This document shows positions 1-14,866 of a stretch of DNA of 64,000 bases, one piece after another. The DNA comes from an uncultured Solirubrobacterales bacterium (GTDB lineage: Bacteria > Actinomycetota > Thermoleophilia > Solirubrobacterales > JACPNS01), in contig CAKZMQ010000011.1 of NCBI GenBank assembly GCA_937128795.1, positions 62,001-126,000 of the forward strand. The letters are read 5' to 3'. Position 1 is the stretch's first letter. Every line of letters starts with the position of its first letter. A model generated the notes under the pieces. That model searched no databases. It had not been told where the DNA came from and saw only the letters and a program-made list of their open reading frames with translations. Position numbers and translations under genes: made by a program.

Positions 1-323
1 GGCTTCTCGGCCAGGCGGTAGAAGCCGCGCGCACGGTCGAGCGCAGGCATGTTGCGTGCGCCGACGCGAACGAACGCCGTGAGATCGTCGGTGTCCCATT
101 CGCCGTCGATGTAGCTCTCGGCAAGGCCGAGACTGCCGCGGAAGAACGACGTGTAGAAGTGCGGGTGATGGACCTCAACCCTCGAGGTCAAAGGGCTTTC
201 GATTCTCGTCTGACCGAACGATCTGGTGGCAGCGGGCTCTACGAGCTCCAATCGCCCGTCCCTGATCCCGTCTAGCACGCGAAACATCGCGCGGCGGGCA
301 AGCGAATCAGTGGACTTCGGCAC
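1..323 (-). CDS. cfa: Cyclopropane-fatty-acyl-phospholipid synthase family protein, N-terminal part (cut by window edge)
   Basis: The minus strand from a GTG at 323 reads open to the window edge, giving about 107 codons. The translation contains the stretch GSLGLAESYIDGEWDTDDL, which is characteristic of the N-terminal domain of CFA synthases; these transfer a methylene or methyl group from S-adenosylmethionine to unsaturated phospholipid acyl chains at the membrane. The SAM-binding and catalytic parts lie outside the window. The GTG overlaps the end of the DUF1365 gene by 17 bases, which supports the start and translational coupling; an in-frame ATG 12 codons later is an alternative. It is the last visible member of the COG2907-DUF1365-CFA operon. 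A related methyltransferase of the same superfamily is possible. Confidence 0.85.
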   Translation of the reverse strand, partial: MPKSTDSLARRAMFRVLDGIRDGRLELVEPAATRSFGQTRIESPLTSRVEVHHPHFYTSFFRGSLGLAESYIDGEWDTDDLTAFVRVGARNMPALDRARGFYRLAEK

Positions 324-1191
324 GGGGCCGATCCTCCTCGGTGATCGTCGGCACATCATCTGCAATTGGATCAACGCTGCGTCGTGCCTGGTGCCCGTAC
401 CAGCGGTATCCCTTCAGTTTCATCTTCAACGCCTGCCAGAAGATCTTCGCGGTAACCGAGATTGCCATCGCCGGGAATCGCGTCACGGTGCGGCGCAATT
501 GATTGGCGCTGGCCGGGCGTCGACGTAGTCGCAACGCCGCGCTGAACTCGACCGAACCGTCGCGAGAGTTGCTGACCAGCAGCCCCAGCTCGTCGGTCGG
601 CACACCTGTGCGCAGGCGATACGTGTAGTCCATCTCCAGAAATGGCGAAACGTGCATCTGCTTCTCGGCGGTGCCGTCGACCTCGTGGCCGCCGGGGAGT
701 GCAGAGAACACATAGGCATGACTCTCGCGGTAGGGGATGTTCGTCACGTCGGCAACGACGTGGCTGAGGCGCTCGCCGGACGCATCGAAGCAGTAGTAGA
801 CCGCGATCGGGTTGAACTGGTAGCCGAAGCTGCGCAGGTTGGCCAGCAGACGAATCGGGCCGTTTGGACGCGTTCCGGTTTCGCGCTCGACGAGATCGCG
901 GATCTCGGCACTCAACGGGCGGAATGCGTCGCCATAAAAATCCTGCCTTCTGAACTGCAGCGGTGCCCAGTGACGAGTGCTGAACAGCCGCGATCCTCCG
1001 AACAGACGTGCTCCCTCGCCTGACTCAAGCTCGGAGAGGTCCAAGTAAGTCATGTAGACCGGGTAGCTGAACGAGCGCTGTTTCGGCACGAATCGTGAAT
1101 GGCCGATCTTGCCCACGAATATGGCCGATGCCGATCCCGCCGATCCTGCGTTCGCTGTCTTTGATGAGGACATGTGATTCATCGAGATCAC
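307..1191 (-). CDS. DUF1365 family protein
   Basis: This is a 294-residue protein of the DUF1365 (COG3496) family. The recognisable core runs from about residue 25 (GKIGHSRFVPKQRSFSYPVY) through RSFGYQFNPIAVYYCFD and the central EKQMHVSPFLEMDYTYRL segment, as in homologues. Its biochemical function is not established; family members occur almost always between a COG2907 flavoenzyme and a CFA-type methyltransferase, so a role in fatty-acid modification is inferred. The GTG start at 1191 overlaps the TGA of the upstream flavoprotein gene in a GTGA arrangement, indicating translational coupling; internal ATGs a few codons later are possible. No signal peptide or membrane segment is seen. Confidence 0.88.
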   Translation of the reverse strand: MISMNHMSSSKTANAGSAGSASAIFVGKIGHSRFVPKQRSFSYPVYMTYLDLSELESGEGARLFGGSRLFSTRHWAPLQFRRQDFYGDAFRPLSAEIRDLVERETGTRPNGPIRLLANLRSFGYQFNPIAVYYCFDASGERLSHVVADVTNIPYRESHAYVFSALPGGHEVDGTAEKQMHVSPFLEMDYTYRLRTGVPTDELGLLVSNSRDGSVEFSAALRLRRRPASANQLRRTVTRFPAMAISVTAKIFWQALKMKLKGYRWYGHQARRSVDPIADDVPTITEEDRPRAEVH

Positions 1192-2540
1192 ACGACTTCC
1201 ATGTCGGGGTCGGCAAGCCGCGAAATCGTTTCGCGCTCGGCCATAGGCGTTCGAGCGGCAACCGCGTCGGCGGCGCGAATTCCACTCCAGACGCCGTCCT
1301 CATGAAAGCCCCAGCGCCAGTAGGCACCACAGAAGTGCGTGCGATTTACGCCGCTGATTTCATGATGACGCTTTTGCGCTTGCAGCCCAGCGGCGGTGAA
1401 GACCGGGTGCGAGAAGTTCTGTTCGCAGATCACTTCGGCTGGGTCGATCTTGTCGCTCAGATTCAGCGTCACGCAATAGTCGACGTCGCCGGGTATCGGT
1501 TGGAGGTTGTTCATCCAGTAGGTCACCGTCGTTCGATCGCGCGGTTCGTCGAGCAGATGGAAGTTCCAGCTCGATCGCGCGGCACGGCGCCGGGGCAGCA
1601 GGGCGGTGTCGGTGTGCAGCACGACGTCGTTGTCGGCGTAGGGAATCGCGCCGAGGATGTCCCGTTCTTCATCAGTCGGGTCGACCAGCAGCTTCAGCGC
1701 TTGATCGGAGTGGGTCGCGATCACGATCTCGTCAAAGATCGCCTCCGCCCCGTCACTGAGCTTGATCGCCACGCCGTTTTCGCCGCGTCGAACTGCCTCT
1801 GCGGCGATTCCGGTGTGAATACCGTCGCCGAACGCTGCGGTCAGCTTTTTCACGTATTCGGTGGACCCACCCTTGATCGTTCGCCACTGCGGGCGCCCTG
1901 TCAACTCGAGGATGCCGTGGTTGTCGAAGAACTGGAAGACGATTCGCGCCGGAAACTCATACAACTGTGCAGGGTCGGCCGACCACACCGCACTGACCTG
2001 CGGCACGATCAAGCGTTCGACGAAGAAGTCCGAGTAGCCGCCGTCGGCGAGGTAGTCGCGCAGCGAAATGTCGTCGTTGGCACCGCTGCGAATGAAGCGC
2101 TTGGCCTCACGGTTGAAGCGGACCAATTCCCCGACCATCCGGTGGAAGCGCGGGTTGACGATGTTGCGTCGCGTCGCGTACAGCGCGTTCGGCGAACTAC
2201 CGGCGTACTCGAAGTCGCCGCTTTCGTCGCTGACGCTGAAGCTCATGTTCGAGCGAACGTGTTCGGCGCCGATTTCGTCCAGCAGTTGATTGAAGTTCGG
2301 GTAGTTGCGGTCGTTGAAGACGATGAACCCGGTGTCGATCGGCTGGGCACCGCTGTCGGTCTCGACGAAGATCGTGCTGCTGTGGCCGCCGAGTCGCGGC
2401 TCACTCTCGAAGACACTGACCTCGTGGGTCGATGAAAGGCTGTGGGCCGCGGTCAATCCCGACACACCCGCGCCGATCACTGCGATACGCGGACGCGCGC
2501 CGAGCCGGGCGCTGGATGCTTGAAGCGTCGTTTTTCTCAT
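1188..2540 (-). CDS. FAD-dependent amine-oxidase-like oxidoreductase (COG2907)
   Basis: This is a 450-residue flavoprotein. Near the N-terminus the FAD-binding Rossmann motif reads VIGAGVSGLTAAH, followed by the acidic end of beta-2 (VFESEPRLGGH), the classical GxGxxG plus GG signature of the amine-oxidase/phytoene-desaturase fold. Closest recognised family: COG2907 'predicted NAD/FAD-binding protein'. It starts at ATG 2540 with no clear Shine-Dalgarno and is the first gene of a tight operon with DUF1365 and a CFA synthase (overlaps of 4 and 17 bases). The trio is known in other bacteria, in some proteobacteria as part of the sigma-E/ChrR photo-oxidative response, so oxidation or desaturation of a membrane fatty acid before or after methylation is a reasonable guess. 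The actual reaction is unknown. Confidence 0.88.
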   Translation of the reverse strand: MRKTTLQASSARLGARPRIAVIGAGVSGLTAAHSLSSTHEVSVFESEPRLGGHSSTIFVETDSGAQPIDTGFIVFNDRNYPNFNQLLDEIGAEHVRSNMSFSVSDESGDFEYAGSSPNALYATRRNIVNPRFHRMVGELVRFNREAKRFIRSGANDDISLRDYLADGGYSDFFVERLIVPQVSAVWSADPAQLYEFPARIVFQFFDNHGILELTGRPQWRTIKGGSTEYVKKLTAAFGDGIHTGIAAEAVRRGENGVAIKLSDGAEAIFDEIVIATHSDQALKLLVDPTDEERDILGAIPYADNDVVLHTDTALLPRRRAARSSWNFHLLDEPRDRTTVTYWMNNLQPIPGDVDYCVTLNLSDKIDPAEVICEQNFSHPVFTAAGLQAQKRHHEISGVNRTHFCGAYWRWGFHEDGVWSGIRAADAVAARTPMAERETISRLADPDMEVV

Positions 2541-2623
2541 TGATGTGAGATACGTGCGCCAAGCACGATTGGATGACTTCGCACCGTTTCGGTCAGACGA
2601 CCGCGCCCGCTAATACCCACAGA

Positions 2624-2645
2624 GGCGATCTTGACAGCGATCGCC
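2624..2645 (-). terminator. Weak hairpin after the DMT gene
   Basis: A seven-base inverted repeat (GGCGATC at 2624-2630, GATCGCC at 2639-2645, eight-base loop) lies 12 bases past the stop of the 2657-3532 gene on the minus strand. There is no T-tract, so it may act only as a 3'-end stabiliser or weak terminator. Confidence 0.3.
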
Positions 2646-2656
2646 GTGCGGCGCGT

Positions 2657-3532
2657 TCAGGCTGGCTGCGGCGCCGATGCGACCCGTGTGGGCGCGGGTA
2701 CCAGTACCGCTGCTGCACAGATCAGCACGAAGCCGAAGGTCTGCGCGACGATGCCTACGACGCCGGTTGGCATCGGGTCGCCGAAGACGACGATGCCGCC
2801 GACGATCTGCACGAGACTCGCGGCGACGCCGATCACGGTGATCACCGGCACTGCCTCGCCAACCTGCAGGCCACGTGCGACCGAGTAGAACGAGATCACC
2901 GCCATCGTCACGGCAAGCGCAATCCAGGGCGAAAGCAATGCGGACGCGACCGACTCGGAGGAGGCGATGTTTGTCATCGCCTTGATCGCAATGTCTGACA
3001 CACCGATCAGCATTCCCGACGCGGCACCGAACATCACCCCGTGATGATGGACCGGCGTTCCGAAACGCGGGCCTACGAGCAGCGCCACGCCGATGATCAG
3101 GGCGCCGGCCTCGAAGGCGATCAGCGCGTCGATCGAAAACTTGTGGTTGCCGCCCGCGTGGCGGACGGTCAGCGCCAACAGCATCAGCCCGAACGCCGTG
3201 AGCACGACTCCGGCCCATTGACGGCGTCCGAGGTTGTATCCAAACATCCGCTCTGCAATCACGGCAAGGAACACCAGCCCACCTGCGATTACCGACTGGA
3301 CGATCGAGATCGGTGCAAACCAGAGGGCCGCGACGTGCAGCGCGAAGGCGACGGCAGCGACGCCGTATCCGATCACGAAAGTCTTCGAGCGGAAAAGGGC
3401 CGCGGCGCTCGAAAGCGGTTTGCGGAATTCGACCGCCGGAGCGGCGCATGCGCCTTTGTGCTTGAGCAAGAACCCGAGGTTCGTTGCGAATGCACAGAGC
3501 AGCGAAAGTGCGATGCCTACTTGAAGTTCCAT
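2657..3532 (-). CDS. DMT/EamA-like integral membrane protein
   Basis: This 291-residue protein is almost entirely hydrophobic, with about nine to ten predicted membrane helices and only short loops, in the style of drug/metabolite transporter (EamA-like) proteins. Two halves with similar helix spacing can be seen: one ending near VVLTAFGLMLLALTV, the other near VGIVAQTFGFVLICAAAVL with the QIVGGIVVFGDPMP stretch that resembles the terminal EamA helices. It begins at ATG 3532, stands alone on the minus strand, and is divergent from the HAD-like gene at 3730. The substrate cannot be predicted. The C-terminus is a short Pro/Ala tail. Confidence 0.75.
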   Translation of the reverse strand: MELQVGIALSLLCAFATNLGFLLKHKGACAAPAVEFRKPLSSAAALFRSKTFVIGYGVAAVAFALHVAALWFAPISIVQSVIAGGLVFLAVIAERMFGYNLGRRQWAGVVLTAFGLMLLALTVRHAGGNHKFSIDALIAFEAGALIIGVALLVGPRFGTPVHHHGVMFGAASGMLIGVSDIAIKAMTNIASSESVASALLSPWIALAVTMAVISFYSVARGLQVGEAVPVITVIGVAASLVQIVGGIVVFGDPMPTGVVGIVAQTFGFVLICAAAVLVPAPTRVASAPQPA

Positions 3533-3677
3533 CCTCGTGGTTATGCCCTAGAAAAGTGAGCGGTACTGCGACGTCCTACGCAGCAAGCTGCACCTTCGGA
3601 CTGCGTCCTTGCGTGTCCTCGGTGCGTACGTCGTCTATCGAACGCATTCGGGCATGCCTTGAGTGCAGCAGCGACAT

Positions 3678-3694
3678 TCACCGAAAATCGGTGA
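3678..3694. promoter_or_regulatory. Inverted repeat upstream of the HAD-like gene
   Basis: The perfect palindrome TCACCGA-aaa-TCGGTGA lies in the divergent intergenic region, 36 bases before the ATG at 3730. It could be an operator or a small hairpin. A weak minus-10-like TAGAGT at 3718-3723 just ahead of the ATG would give a nearly leaderless transcript. Confidence 0.35.
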
Positions 3695-3729
3695 GGGTCA
3701 CTGGACTTTTTGCTCACTAGAGTCGTGGT

Positions 3730-4269
3730 ATGGCCGAGCAACCGCTCCTATTCATCGACGTCGACGGGGTGATCAGTACTTACGGATTCGCTGGAAACCA
3801 GCGGGATCCTCGCTCGGTGGCGTCGGCGGGCCCAGTCGTGCCGGGCGAGGCAAACGGCCGCTTCCACATGGTTGACGGGATCCTGCACCACATTGGAGCA
3901 GGGATGAGCCGCAGAGTTGGCAGTCTGCTTGGTCACTACGAGTGCGTTTGGGCCACCGGCTGGGGCGAACGCGCCAACGACCACTTGGTGCACATCCTCG
4001 CGATGCCGGGCGAACTGGAGGTCGTCGAATTCGAAGTCGAGCCATCGACTGACGGCAGCGGTCACTGGAAGCTGAACTCGCTCACCGACCGCGCCGCCGA
4101 TCGCCCCGCCGCATGGATCGACGACGGACACAACGACGCCTGCCACGAGTGGGCCGCAGCGCGCAACGCCCCCACCCTGCTGATCTCAACAGACCCGTTC
4201 ATCGGCCTAACCGACGAACAAGTAGATCACCTGATCTCCTGGTCAACCCAACACGTCACAACTTCGTAA
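3730..4269 (+). CDS. HAD-like domain protein
   Basis: This is a 179-residue cytoplasmic protein that opens with LLFIDVDGVIS, i.e. HAD motif I with the nucleophile and acid/base aspartates at D10 and D12. A WATGWGERAND stretch fits motif II, and AAWIDDGHNDACHEW near residue 125 fits the acidic motif IV. This spacing, without a large cap domain, matches a group of small actinobacterial HAD proteins usually annotated 'HAD domain-containing protein'. A phosphatase is likely, but the substrate is unknown. It is a single gene, convergent with the gene ending at 4299, and the two share a bidirectional terminator hairpin. Confidence 0.78.
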   Translation: MAEQPLLFIDVDGVISTYGFAGNQRDPRSVASAGPVVPGEANGRFHMVDGILHHIGAGMSRRVGSLLGHYECVWATGWGERANDHLVHILAMPGELEVVEFEVEPSTDGSGHWKLNSLTDRAADRPAAWIDDGHNDACHEWAAARNAPTLLISTDPFIGLTDEQVDHLISWSTQHVTTS

Positions 4270-4270
4270 T

Positions 4271-4298
4271 ACAAGGTTCCCTTTGAAGGGAACCTTGT
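4271..4298. terminator. Bidirectional terminator hairpin
   Basis: A 13-base perfect inverted repeat (ACAAGGTTCCCTT at 4271-4283, complement at 4286-4298) sits exactly between the convergent genes ending at 4269 and 4299. With A/T-rich flanks on both sides it can serve as a terminator for both. Confidence 0.75.
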
Positions 4299-4577
4299 TC
4301 AGGATTCGTGTTTTTGGAGGTAGTCGAGGTAGAACGGGCGGAGGGCTTCTACGTGGTCGTCGCCGTCCTCGGCTTCGATGAAATCGTGCAGTAGTGAGCC
4401 GATTTTGAAGATGTCCGCCGTGCTTTGGTCCTCGTTGCCGTAGGCGGCTTCAGCGGCGGGGAGCACCTTGAGTAGGTCCCAGTAGAACTTGACATCGAGG
4501 TGCTTCTGCGCCCGCTTGGTGGCGCGGTCGTGCAGCTCCTGCGAGCTGAGCGCGTTGAGTTCTTCAAAGGTCGCCAT
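4299..4577 (-). CDS. Small conserved-looking protein of unknown function
   Basis: This is a 92-residue, acidic, apparently soluble and mostly alpha-helical protein (MATFEELNALSSQELHD..., ending YLDYLQKHES). I do not recognise a family. Coding potential is supported by amino-acid composition typical of a cytoplasmic protein, an ATG start, a stop that abuts the bidirectional terminator, and a location facing the HTH/nucleotidyltransferase pair across a short divergent region. There are no Cys residues, no membrane segment and no signal peptide. It could be an accessory to either neighbour, but nothing in the sequence shows this. Confidence 0.65.
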   Translation of the reverse strand: MATFEELNALSSQELHDRATKRAQKHLDVKFYWDLLKVLPAAEAAYGNEDQSTADIFKIGSLLHDFIEAEDGDDHVEALRPFYLDYLQKHES

Positions 4578-4628
4578 TGCGCGGGAGACATTAGACGTTG
4601 GTCATGCTGGATTGCGGCACTCGCAAAG

Positions 4629-4648
4629 TGTTAGCGTTTTCGCTAACA
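4629..4648. promoter_or_regulatory. Palindromic operator before the HTH gene
   Basis: The perfect repeat TGTTAGCG-TTTT-CGCTAACA ends 7 bases before the ATG at 4656. Its right arm contains a minus-10-like TAACAT, so a bound regulator would block transcription. Autorepression by the XRE-family protein encoded directly downstream is the simplest reading, as in many toxin-antitoxin-like operons. Confidence 0.6.
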
Positions 4649-4655
4649 TAGTTGC

Positions 4656-4997
4656 ATGAGTGCTGATGGCTCTACAACCAGCTCTACAACTGCCTCGATA
4701 ATCCGCGCAGCGCGTGAGCAGGCGGGCATCTCGCAGGCCGAACTCGCGCGGCGGGTGGGCGTTGCTCGCTCGGTGATGAACGTCTACGAACATGGACACA
4801 GAGAGCCCGGTGCCGACGTCCTGCTGCAAATCCTCGCTGCCACCGGCAACGATCTGCAGATCGTGCCGCGTGTCTCGAAGATCGATGCCAAGCGCTCCAG
4901 CCGGATCCTTGAGCAGGTGCTCGAACTCGCCGAAGCCCTGCCCTATCGACCGCGTCGCGAGCTTGGGTTCCCCGACCTGCGCGAGCGGCTCGCCTGA
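4656..4997 (+). CDS. XRE-family helix-turn-helix protein (antitoxin-like)
   Basis: This is a 113-residue protein with a Cro/CI-type HTH at about residues 15-70: IIRAAREQAGISQAELARR followed by the recognition helix VARSVMNVYEHGHREP and LLQILAATGNDLQIV. The rest is a short helical tail. Its TGA overlaps the ATG of the nucleotidyltransferase gene by one base (TGATG), so the two are translationally coupled. A perfect palindrome just upstream is a probable autoregulatory operator. Known pairs of HTH regulator plus AbiEii-like nucleotidyltransferase act as toxin-antitoxin or abortive-infection modules, so an antitoxin role is inferred, not shown. Confidence 0.82.
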   Translation: MSADGSTTSSTTASIIRAAREQAGISQAELARRVGVARSVMNVYEHGHREPGADVLLQILAATGNDLQIVPRVSKIDAKRSSRILEQVLELAEALPYRPRRELGFPDLRERLA

Positions 4998-5536
4998 TGC
5001 CGTCGCTGGTCGAGAAGCTGCACGAGATTCACACGGCGTTGGCGCACGCAAATCTCGCTCATGCGTTCGGCGGCGCGATCGCGCTGGCGTTCTGCACGTT
5101 GGAACCACGCGGAACTCGCGACCTCGACGTCAACGTCTTCATCGACTCCGAACGCGCCGAGCGCGCCGCCGCCGCCCTGCCAGAGCAGATTGCGTGCAGC
5201 GCGAACGATCTCAAAGCGCTGCGCAAGAGCGGTCAGGCGCGTCTGTGGTGGGACGACACGCCGATAGACCTCTTCCTCAACAACCATCCGTTCCACGAAG
5301 AGGTCGCGCGCGGTGTGCGATGGGTACCGCTTGGTGGCCGCGATGTGCCGGTGCTCGGATGCGAGTCGCTTGTGATCTTCAAGGCGTTGTTCGACCGCAC
5401 CAAGGACTGGGCCGACATCGAGGCCGTCGCCGAGGCCGATCGCGATTGCATCCTCGCTGCCGCCGATCGACTCGCACAGTTGACGAATGACGAGTCGGAC
5501 CCCGCGGTGGCACGACTGCGATCCGCAGCCGACTAA
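4997..5536 (+). CDS. Nucleotidyltransferase-fold protein (AbiEii/MNT-like, toxin-like)
   Basis: This is a 179-residue protein with the nucleotidyltransferase signature: AFGGAIALAF (the Gly-rich turn) followed by RGTRDLDVNVFI with the two catalytic-type aspartates, and a later third acidic position in WWDDTPIDLFL. The overall layout, including PVLGCESLVIFKALFDRTKDWADIE in the C-terminal helices, matches the AbiEii/DUF6036 type of nucleotidyltransferase-like proteins. Such proteins can modify tRNA 3' ends or other targets with nucleotides. It is coupled to the upstream HTH gene by a one-base overlap. Its stop overlaps the stop of the convergent GH3 gene. No membrane segment is seen. Confidence 0.8.
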   Translation: MPSLVEKLHEIHTALAHANLAHAFGGAIALAFCTLEPRGTRDLDVNVFIDSERAERAAAALPEQIACSANDLKALRKSGQARLWWDDTPIDLFLNNHPFHEEVARGVRWVPLGGRDVPVLGCESLVIFKALFDRTKDWADIEAVAEADRDCILAAADRLAQLTNDESDPAVARLRSAAD

Positions 5537-6624
5537 GGCAGCTCCGCGCGTAGTTGCTTGACACGCTGCACGCTGTCCGCGACTTGATCCTGCGTAAGCG
5601 TGCCGGCGGCCAGGGCGCGACGCAACGCGCCAGTGGCGCGCGCTGCGCTGCGTTCGTCCAAGTAGAGCAGCAGGTCGGCGCCGGCCGCGACCGCACGGGT
5701 CGGCAAAGAGCGGATCTTCTTGACCGCGACGGCATTCAAAGCATCAGTGACGACAACGCCGTCGAACCCGACCTTTCGGCGCAGGTCGTTGTACATCGCG
5801 GGATTGACCACGGCCTGGCGGCTCCCGTACACCTTCGGATACTTGGCACTTGAGACCATCACCAGGGTTTGAGGAGCGCTGGCGCAGCGCGTGTACGGCG
5901 CCCAGCCCGCCTCGATGACGGTGCGGCTGGCATTGATCGTCACCGATCCATCATCCGTGTTGACATCGCCTGCGGCGCCGAGGCCGGGGAAGTGCTTGAG
6001 CGTCGCGCCCACGCCGCCACTTGTCAACCCAGCTGCGAACGCGCACGCATCGCGCGCAACATCGTTCGCGTTGCCGCCGAAAGCCCGCGTGCCGAGGAAG
6101 TTTCCACGCCTGGTCTTGACGTCCGCCACCGGGGCGAGATCGACGTTCACGCCGCGCTGGCGCAGGTCACGGGCCGTCGACCGACCGATTCGCGAGATCG
6201 CCGATTCGGAAAGCCGGGACATCGACTTCGCTGAACGGTTCGGCGCAGCCGATGCAAACCGCTTGACGCTGCCGCCTTCCTGATCAACCATCACGATCGG
6301 GCTCAGTTGCCCGCCGGCCTTGGCCGCCTTCCTCAGCGAGCGCGTGAGCGAGCGAACCTGCTTGACCGACTTGATGTTCGCACCCATCACGATCACGCCC
6401 GCAACGTCGCCACGGCGCACGCGTCGCTTCAATGCCGCGGAAGCCTTGGTGCCGCGAATACCGCTGATCACCAAGTTGCCAAGATCCGCCCGAGTGACAT
6501 TCGGCGGCGCCACGTCTGCCAAGGACGACGTGCTCGCCTGGCCGCACCCAGTCGCCACCAACACGAAGAGCGCCCCTGCGATCAGCTGTTTTCCGCCCCG
6601 AGCCACGCATCGACGATAGGCCAA
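5533..6624 (-). CDS. Glycoside hydrolase family 3 lipoprotein (beta-N-acetylhexosaminidase-like)
   Basis: This is a 363-residue GH3 protein. The N-terminus has a signal peptide with a lipobox-like ATGC at about residues 24-27, suggesting an exported lipoprotein. GH3 motifs are clear: MVDQEGGSVKRF, DLAPVADV, GATLKHFPGLG and the nucleophile region GVVVTDALNA. In typical NagZ enzymes the segment after KHFPG is GDTxxDSH with a catalytic histidine; here it reads AAGDVNTDDGSVTI, so that His is absent. This variant occurs in other actinobacterial GH3 proteins and may use another acid/base or be catalytically altered. A role in peptidoglycan amino-sugar turnover is inferred. It lies 181 bases downstream of rpoC in the same direction. 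Confidence 0.83.
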   Translation of the reverse strand: MAYRRCVARGGKQLIAGALFVLVATGCGQASTSSLADVAPPNVTRADLGNLVISGIRGTKASAALKRRVRRGDVAGVIVMGANIKSVKQVRSLTRSLRKAAKAGGQLSPIVMVDQEGGSVKRFASAAPNRSAKSMSRLSESAISRIGRSTARDLRQRGVNVDLAPVADVKTRRGNFLGTRAFGGNANDVARDACAFAAGLTSGGVGATLKHFPGLGAAGDVNTDDGSVTINASRTVIEAGWAPYTRCASAPQTLVMVSSAKYPKVYGSRQAVVNPAMYNDLRRKVGFDGVVVTDALNAVAVKKIRSLPTRAVAAGADLLLYLDERSAARATGALRRALAAGTLTQDQVADSVQRVKQLRAELP

Positions 6625-6698
6625 CCGTCTGAACGAGGCTCGGCTCTACTGACCAGCGAGAAAACCGCTTGCAACCTCGGACCTTGCAAAGCCGAATC

Positions 6699-6792
6699 AC
6701 CATGGGCTGCCGGAGTGGGATTATTCCTTCCCCGCAGCGCGACCGTGTAGGCCGCGAGGAGAAGGAATTATCCCACTCCGGCATTTCATGGT
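6699..6792 (-). repeat. Very long hairpin immediately downstream of rpoC
   Basis: Arms 6708-6730 and 6761-6783 are complementary over 22 of 23 positions, enclosing a 30-base GC-rich loop. An outer six-base stem (ACCATG at 6699-6704, CATGGT at 6787-6792) extends it. It starts 14 bases after the rpoC stop. No T-tract follows, so it is not a standard intrinsic terminator. It may be a transcript-stabilising or processing structure, or a small inverted-repeat element. Confidence 0.75.
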
Positions 6793-6805
6793 TACAGCCG
6801 AATCG

Positions 6806-10819
<4,014 letters not shown>

Positions 10820-10867
10820 GTGTGTGCTTTCTCTACTCGATAAAGAGCTGGTTGGCCTTGGCGGGGA

Positions 10868-14437
<3,570 letters not shown>

Positions 14438-14866
14438 GGTCGAACAACTCCTAAGTCAGTGTTGAGTAAGGGTGTGGCGAAGTACATGTGGCCGCAGTTG
14501 CCAATTGCGACTGTTTGGTGCGCACGTCCCGAGACTGCAGCGGCTTCTCAACCATGGAGTCTTGGACGTACAAGTGTGCTGACCAACTAAAAATGCAACG
14601 GTGATCGGCCGATCGCACGGATTGAATCTTTTTTGGGGGGTGAGCGCTAGGTCAACCTCGCGTAAGGCGCGCTCGATGAAGATGGATGTGACCTCACGGA
14701 CCCCGGCGCTGGGCGTTTGGCCCCCACTAATTAGCGGTACGCGCGCGGCTACGAATATGGGTCAGGAGCAGAAAACTATAACAAGAATCGGACGGGAAGT
14801 GGACTGTGGTCCGAACGTTGCGTCAAACCACGCGCATTCGAGGCAGTCGCCAGCGATTCCAGCCCC
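14438..14866 (-). promoter_or_regulatory. rpoBC upstream region without a gene
   Basis: I see no credible gene in these 429 bases. On the minus strand a TATAGT at 14775-14780 in an A/T-rich patch is the best minus-10 candidate for rpoBC, but its minus-35 is poor. TTGACG and TTGACC hexamers at 14820-14825 and 14651-14656 have no good partners. AGGAG is present just before the rpoB TTG start. Because rplJL is far away, rpoBC must be driven from here or by read-through from 14867-15394. Confidence 0.4.

Noticed and set aside
1095..2435. Plus-strand open frame of 446 codons opposite the COG2907 gene
   Set aside because: The minus strand encodes a recognisable flavoprotein over the same span; the plus frame has no family motifs and arises from high-GC codon bias.
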